Shown piece by piece: positions 59,751-64,000 of a stretch of 64,000 nt of DNA. The notes below the pieces were generated by a model. It made no database searches. It was given only the letters and a program-made list of their open reading frames with translations, and had not been told where the DNA came from. The first letter of the stretch is position 1; the number at the start of each line of letters is the position of its first letter. Source of the stretch: Clostridiaceae bacterium. Lineage in GTDB: Bacteria > Bacillota > Clostridia > Lachnospirales > Lachnospiraceae. The DNA lies in NCBI GenBank assembly GCA_910575585.1, contig CAJTGF010000005.1:62001-126000 (forward strand), read 5' to 3'. The position numbers and the translations under genes are program-made.

Positions 59751-60419
59751 TCACCCCTCCTCTCCCAGATTCAGACACGTCACCTTGATGATGCCCTCCA
59801 CCCGCTTTAACCAGTCCAAAGACGAAGCCGGAATATTCTGGTCCGTCTCAATGACCATGACCGCGTATCCGCCCCGCTTGTCCCGGTAAAGGTTCAGGGT
59901 GGCGATATTGATGGACTTGTGGGCCAGCATGGAAGTGACCTCCGCCACATGGCCCGGCTGATCAACATTGTGGACAATAAGAGCCGGCCGCTCCGCCGTC
60001 ACGTTGATCTCCACCCCGTCTAACTTATTGACCATAATGCGCCCGCCTCCCAAGGAGGACGCCTGCACCGCCACGGTCCTGCCGTTCTTGTCCCACACCT
60101 CCAAAAGCGCCGTGTTGGGATGAGCGCCTCTTATGGCCTCATGAGCAAAAGAAAACTCCATGCCGGCCTTTGCGGCATGGTCAAAGCTTTCCGGGATACA
60201 GATATTATCCGGTCTCATGCCAAGAAGACCGGCCACCAGTGCCCGGTCCGTGCCGTGGCCCGCCCCTGTGGCCGAAAAAGACCCGGATAACGTGATCATA
60301 GCCCGCGCCGGCACGGAACCCAAAAGCTTCTTTGTCACCAGCCCGATCCGAACGGCCCCCGCCGTGTGGGAACTGGAAGGCCCCACCATAACCGGCCCCA
60401 AAATATCAAATATGTTCAT
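59751..60419 (-). CDS. sdaAB: L-serine dehydratase, iron-sulfur-dependent, beta subunit
   Basis: 222 aa from ATG 60419 (a GTG at 60431 is an overlapping alternative). Start MNIFDILGPVMVGPSSSHTA carries the serine-binding SSSHT motif; it continues with SGSFSATGAGHGTDRALVAG and ends in an ACT domain (ALIVHNVDQPGHVAEVTSML) that probably senses serine. It is coupled to sdaAA. Upstream lies rluD, 8 bases away. Confidence 0.94.
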   Translation of the reverse strand: MNIFDILGPVMVGPSSSHTAGAVRIGLVTKKLLGSVPARAMITLSGSFSATGAGHGTDRALVAGLLGMRPDNICIPESFDHAAKAGMEFSFAHEAIRGAHPNTALLEVWDKNGRTVAVQASSLGGGRIMVNKLDGVEINVTAERPALIVHNVDQPGHVAEVTSMLAHKSINIATLNLYRDKRGGYAVMVIETDQNIPASSLDWLKRVEGIIKVTCLNLGEEG

Positions 60420-60427
60420 CGCGTCCC

Positions 60428-61384
60428 TCACCCTTCTCTCTTTTGTACACCGCCCCTAAGCCTGTCCAACAGTCCCTGAAAATATTGGGGCAATTCCGCC
60501 TCAAACTCCATATACGCGCCGGTCCGCGGGTGGACAAAGCCTAAGATACCCGCATGGAGCGTCTGGCCCTGAAGCTTAAAGGGACATTTCTTTGGCCCGT
60601 AAACCTCATCTCCCAGCACCGGATGACCAATGGATGCCATATGGACCCGGATCTGGTGGGTCCGCCCCGTCTCCAGCCGGCACTCGATCCACGTAAACTG
60701 CCCAAACCGCTCCAACACCCGGTAATGGGTCACGGCCCGCCTCCCGCTCTTCTCGTTGATGCTCATCCGCTTCCTGTCCGTGGGATGGCGTCCCACAGGG
60801 GCATCCACCGTACCCTCATCCTCCTTGATCCCGCCGTGGACGATGGCCTGGTATCTGCGGACAATGGTATGATCCTTAAGCTGTTCGGCAATGGCATTGT
60901 GGGCCATGTCATTTTTGCAGACAATAAGAATCCCCGTGGTGTCCATGTCAATCCGGTGTACAATCCCGGGCCTGACCACGCCGTTGATGCCGGAAAGCCC
61001 GTCCCCGCAGTGGTGCAAAAGCCCGTTGACCAGCGTTCCCCCCTCATGGCCGAAAGCCGGGTGGACCACCATGCCTTTGGGCTTGTTCACAAGAATAACA
61101 TCCTCATCCTCGTACACGATCTCAAGGTCCATAGGTTCCGGCAAGATCTCCATCTGTCTGGCCTTAGGGATCCGAATCGTCACCTGGTCCCCAGGACTTA
61201 CCTTATAGTTGGCCTTTACAACCTTTTGGCCCACCAGCGCATTGCCGTCCTTTATCAACCGCTGCACATGGGACCGGGACAGATCGCTGCAGCGGCCGGT
61301 CAAAAAAACGTCGATGCGCGCCCCCTGATCCTCATCACAGGCCGCAAACTCCCGTATAAAATCCGTATCACCGCCCGCCGTCAC
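60428..61384 (-). CDS. rluD: RluA/RluD-family pseudouridine synthase
   Basis: 318 aa. An N-terminal S4 RNA-binding domain (RIDVFLTGRCSDLSRSHVQR) precedes the catalytic domain with PGIVHRIDMDTTGILIVCKN, in which the Asp of HRID is catalytic, then LETGRTHQIRVHMASIGHPV. The enzyme modifies 23S rRNA uridines (positions 1911, 1915 and 1917 in E. coli RluD). Its start overlaps the lspA stop by 4 bases, a common lspA-rluD pairing in Firmicutes. Confidence 0.92.
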   Translation of the reverse strand: MTAGGDTDFIREFAACDEDQGARIDVFLTGRCSDLSRSHVQRLIKDGNALVGQKVVKANYKVSPGDQVTIRIPKARQMEILPEPMDLEIVYEDEDVILVNKPKGMVVHPAFGHEGGTLVNGLLHHCGDGLSGINGVVRPGIVHRIDMDTTGILIVCKNDMAHNAIAEQLKDHTIVRRYQAIVHGGIKEDEGTVDAPVGRHPTDRKRMSINEKSGRRAVTHYRVLERFGQFTWIECRLETGRTHQIRVHMASIGHPVLGDEVYGPKKCPFKLQGQTLHAGILGFVHPRTGAYMEFEAELPQYFQGLLDRLRGGVQKREG

Positions 61385-61896
61385 GCCCGCTCCCTCCTGC
61401 CGGGAATCAAACGCTCAAACTCCTCATCCGTATAAAACCACAAAAACAGCACCAAAAGCAGCGCCGTCCCCACGGTCACATAGCAGTCCGCCACGTTAAA
61501 TATGGGAAAATTGATCAGCTTAACATACAAAAAATCCACCACATACCCCTGGCTCACCCGGTCGATCAGATTGCCCGCCGCCCCGGCCATGATCATGGTC
61601 AGGCACAGCTCCATAGGCACATACCGCTTCCTTGCAGGCAGTTTTACCGCGGTATACACCACAAAAAAGAACACCGCCAAAGCCACACAGAGGAAAAACC
61701 CCTGACGCCCCTGGAGCATCCCAAAAGCCGCCCCCCGGTTCTCCGAATACAGCAGCTCAAACACGCCGTCCCAAAGAGCCAAAGGCCCCTTTCCCTTAAG
61801 AAAATCCACTGCCAGGCCCTTGGTCCACTGGTCTATGGCAGTCAGGCAGACAAAACCGGCAAAAAACGCCAGCAAGTGATTGCGTTTCTGGTCCAT
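61381..61896 (-). CDS. lspA: Lipoprotein signal peptidase (signal peptidase II)
   Basis: 171 aa, four membrane helices. ATG 61896 follows AGGAGAAG by 8 bases. The catalytic Asp pair lies in GAAGNLIDRVSQGYVVDF and NFPIFNVADCYVTVG. It cleaves prolipoproteins such as the three or more encoded in this window. It starts 1 base after the aroB stop. Confidence 0.95.
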   Translation of the reverse strand: MDQKRNHLLAFFAGFVCLTAIDQWTKGLAVDFLKGKGPLALWDGVFELLYSENRGAAFGMLQGRQGFFLCVALAVFFFVVYTAVKLPARKRYVPMELCLTMIMAGAAGNLIDRVSQGYVVDFLYVKLINFPIFNVADCYVTVGTALLLVLFLWFYTDEEFERLIPGRRERA

Positions 61897-61897
61897 A

Positions 61898-63007
61898 TCA
61901 ATTCTTCTCCTGCTCATTTTCGGAAAGGATCTCCAAAAGTCCGGCCCTCATCTCCTCACTGGTCACCGTCCGGTCCACAAACGCCTCACCAACGGCCCGC
62001 AGAAGGATGAACCGGATCGTGTCCCCATCCATCTTCTTGTCGCTTTTCGTATCCGCAAGCACCCGATCCGGCTGGACCCGGCCTGCCTTTGTGGGCATAT
62101 GAAGGCTTTCCATCAGCCGACGCAGGCCCAACAGACACTCCTCCTCCACATATCCCCGCATGACGCAGATCCTCATGGCCCCAAGACAGCCAAGGCCCAC
62201 GCAATGGCCGTGGAGCATGGCAAAACCCATCTGCTTTTCCAGAGCATGGCCCAGGGTGTGGCCAAAATTCAAAAGGGCCCTGACCCCCTGCTCCGACGGA
62301 TCCTGCTCCACCACGCCGCGCTTGATCTCATCGCTTCTGGCGATCATCTCCATGCAAACAGACAGATCCCTTTTTTCAATGGCCATCCGATTGTCCCACA
62401 GCCACTGGTAATAGGATTCATCCTGGATCAGCCCGTGCTTGATCACCTCCCCCATGCCGGAAGAAAACTGCTCTTCTGACAACGTAAGAAGGGTGCTGAC
62501 ATTGGCATACACCAGCCTTGGCATGTGGAACGCTCCCACCATATTTTTGTAGGAGGCAAAATCAACTCCCGTCTTGCCGCCGATGCTGCTGTCCACCTGG
62601 GAAAGCAGAGTCGTGGGGATCTGGATAAACGATACGCCCCGCAGATAGGTAGCCGCGCCGTAACCGCACAGATCCCCCACCACGCCGCCTCCAAGAGCCA
62701 CAAGCCAGTCCTTCCGGTCAAAATGGCTCTCAATCAAGGTCTCATAAAGCTTTTGCACCGTTTCAAGGTTCTTGGACTCCTCCCCGGCGGGGAACACAAA
62801 CGTCACAACCTGCCGGCAGCACTGCGCCAGGATCTCTTTCACCGGCTCCAGATACCACCGGGCCACCGTGGAATCCGTGACAACGCACATGCGCCGTCCC
62901 TGGACCCCCAGAGCCTCCACCCGGTCTTTCAGCCCGTCAAAGGCAGTGTCAAGGATAATATCGTATGCCGCCTTCCCATCCCGGCGGACCGTCAATGTCT
63001 TTGGCAT
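61898..63007 (-). CDS. aroB: 3-dehydroquinate synthase
   Basis: A 369-aa NAD- and metal-dependent enzyme, second step of the shikimate pathway. Signature stretches: FPAGEESKNLETVQKLYETL, VALGGGVVGDLCGYGAATYL, RGVSFIQIPTTLLSQVDSSI (GGKTGVDFASYKNMVGAFHM), and metal His in LNFGHTLGHALEKQMGFAML, HGHCVG. All present. No other aro genes are in the window. It lies between sepF and lspA on the minus strand. Confidence 0.97.
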   Translation of the reverse strand: MPKTLTVRRDGKAAYDIILDTAFDGLKDRVEALGVQGRRMCVVTDSTVARWYLEPVKEILAQCCRQVVTFVFPAGEESKNLETVQKLYETLIESHFDRKDWLVALGGGVVGDLCGYGAATYLRGVSFIQIPTTLLSQVDSSIGGKTGVDFASYKNMVGAFHMPRLVYANVSTLLTLSEEQFSSGMGEVIKHGLIQDESYYQWLWDNRMAIEKRDLSVCMEMIARSDEIKRGVVEQDPSEQGVRALLNFGHTLGHALEKQMGFAMLHGHCVGLGCLGAMRICVMRGYVEEECLLGLRRLMESLHMPTKAGRVQPDRVLADTKSDKKMDGDTIRFILLRAVGEAFVDRTVTSEEMRAGLLEILSENEQEKN

Positions 63008-63088
63008 AAGTTATGTCTCCCTCAAAGAAAATAAGCTTGTCTAAAAAACAGATGGCGTCATGGCAGACCCCATCCAATCCAAAACCGG

Positions 63089-63649
63089 TCACAGCCGCAG
63101 ATTCAGCCCCGATATGTCAAGGGGGCCGCTGCTTGACGGCACGCCCACATTGCCAAGGATGTCCTGGAAATCACCGGAGAGATCCACAGTGTCGGGAGTG
63201 ACGATAAAAATGTAATTAGAGATCTTCTGAAGATTCCCGTTAATGGAGTAGACCGCTCCGGAAGCAAAGTCAATGATCCTCTGGGCGATCTCCGTATGTA
63301 AGCCCTCCATGTTCAGGACCACTGTTTTCCCTGCAAGAAGATGGTCGCAGATCTCCTTAGAATCGCCGAAGGAAGTGGGGATCACCATGGCCACCTCCAT
63401 GTTTCTCTTCATGGGAACTACTTTATTGGAACTGTTGTTGGAAGAACGCCCTAAAAAAGATCTTGGCCTCGGCGACTCCTCCTCCTCGTCATCATCGTAA
63501 TACTCTTCGTCTCTGTCTCTTTTCCCGAATAGGCTTTTTCTGGGAGGTCTCTCTTCTTCTTCATCATCATACTCGTCATCTAAGAAGTAGTCGTCATCAT
63601 CGCCGTCACTTAATCGCATGCTCTCCATAATTCTTCCAAACAGACTCAT
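63089..63649 (-). CDS. sepF: Cell division protein SepF
   Basis: 186 aa. The N-terminus (MSLFGRIMESMRL) is the amphipathic membrane-binding helix. A very acidic linker of about 60 residues (DDDDYFLDDEYDDEEEERPP) follows, then the FtsZ-binding core: VVPMKRNMEVAMVIPTSFGD, HLLAGKTVVLNMEGLHTEIA, QRIIDFASGAVYSING, and a final VTPDTVDLSGDF. SepF tethers FtsZ to the membrane and bends the septum. It is followed upstream by yggS, the classic order in Gram-positive division clusters. Confidence 0.96.
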   Translation of the reverse strand: MSLFGRIMESMRLSDGDDDDYFLDDEYDDEEEERPPRKSLFGKRDRDEEYYDDDEEEESPRPRSFLGRSSNNSSNKVVPMKRNMEVAMVIPTSFGDSKEICDHLLAGKTVVLNMEGLHTEIAQRIIDFASGAVYSINGNLQKISNYIFIVTPDTVDLSGDFQDILGNVGVPSSSGPLDISGLNLRL

Positions 63650-63666
63650 AGTTATTCTCCCATCTC

Positions 63667-64000
63667 CTATCTTGCACCGAATATGCCGGTCCCCACTCTC
63701 ACCATGGTGGATCCTTCCTCAACCGCGACCTGAAAATCGCCTGTCATGCCCATGGACAGAATAGTCATACTACCATTATCAATGTTTTTAGTTTTCATGT
63801 CAACATAAAAATCATATAATTTTCTAAAAACAGCGCGATTTTTCTCGGCATCCTCTACAAAAGGAGCTACGGTCATAAGCCCGCAGACCTTAACATGGGA
63901 AAATATCCGGATACTCCTTAGGGCCTCCTCCACCTCCTCCAGCAAAAATCCGAACTTGCTCTCCTCCCTGGCCACATTGACCTCCAAAAGGATATCGGTC
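63667..64000 (-). CDS. YggS-family pyridoxal-phosphate homeostasis protein, C-terminal part (5' end outside window)
   Basis: The open frame from the window edge encodes the last 111 residues of a PLP-binding protein of the YggS/PROSC family: ILLEVNVAREESKFGF, the VKVCGLMTVAPFVEDAE block, and DNGSMTILSMGMTGDFQVAV with EEGSTMVRVGTGIFGAR, which binds the PLP phosphate. The N-terminal Lys that holds PLP is outside. It ends 17 bases before sepF. Confidence 0.92.
   Translation of the reverse strand, partial: TDILLEVNVAREESKFGFLLEEVEEALRSIRIFSHVKVCGLMTVAPFVEDAEKNRAVFRKLYDFYVDMKTKNIDNGSMTILSMGMTGDFQVAVEEGSTMVRVGTGIFGAR

Overview
The window looks like chromosomal DNA of a moderately GC-rich Clostridia, most likely a gut Lachnospiraceae (the Enterocloster/Lachnoclostridium type). 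Supporting signs are AGGAGG-type ribosome sites, TTGaca-N17-TATAAT promoters, and the conserved order radical SAM pair - rng - rplU - prp - rpmA - obgE - yhbY - nadD - yqeK - rsfS. There is also a Gram-positive lexA/yneA-like SOS pair, sepF, an LCP wall ligase and an iron-sulfur serine dehydratase in two subunits. Genus-level naming is inference.

Layout. 1-3.7 kb: end of argS, then a SWIM-SNF2 helicase. 3.7-4.2 kb: an intergenic element with long inverted ends and a relative at 48 kb. 4.4-8.7 kb: C39-like protein, lipase-like protein, recU, and a tat operon of TatB-like, TatA (54 aa) and TatC. 8.7-17.8 kb: accessory genes (XRE regulator, broken WYL regulator, HAD phosphatase, two lipoproteins, a large membrane protein, a 7TM histidine kinase and its response regulator). 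18-19.7 kb: a small unknown gene, cobI and bioY. 19.7-33.4 kb is the most eroded and variable part. It holds a giant hairpin, a GH2 glycosidase with one nonsense codon, a truncated putative restriction enzyme, an intact GH36 alpha-galactosidase opposite a complete sugar ABC importer, a small leader-peptide-like protein, a MerR/flavoprotein deletion chimera and an Rpn-type nuclease with a partial duplicate.

33.4-48 kb is mostly housekeeping: flavin reductase, nucleoside phosphorylase, radical SAM pair, RNase E/G, TrkA/TrkH potassium uptake, bactofilin plus a coiled-coil NlpC/P60 protein, the L21-leader ribosomal operon, Obg and late ribosome/NAD genes. 48-50 kb: a DUF1877 gene and a rearranged serine-recombinase remnant. 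50-53.3 kb: an SOS module with lexA and a yneA-like gene facing away from each other across three LexA boxes, then a tyrosine recombinase and a TtcA-like tRNA thiolase that overlap by one base. 53.6-58 kb: two large envelope proteins, LCP and an NlpC/P60 protein with seven 14-residue repeats. 58-64 kb, all on the minus strand: cytidylate-kinase-like protein, sdaAA, sdaAB, rluD, lspA, aroB, sepF and the end of a YggS-family gene, mostly tightly packed.

The envelope theme recurs through P60 hydrolases, LCP, bactofilin, SepF, LspA and a division inhibitor. I saw no tRNA, rRNA, CRISPR array, prophage or clear antiphage island. The less explained items are the two inverted-repeat elements, a 5' leader motif shared by two unrelated genes, the small leader-like protein and the repeat-bearing P60 protein.
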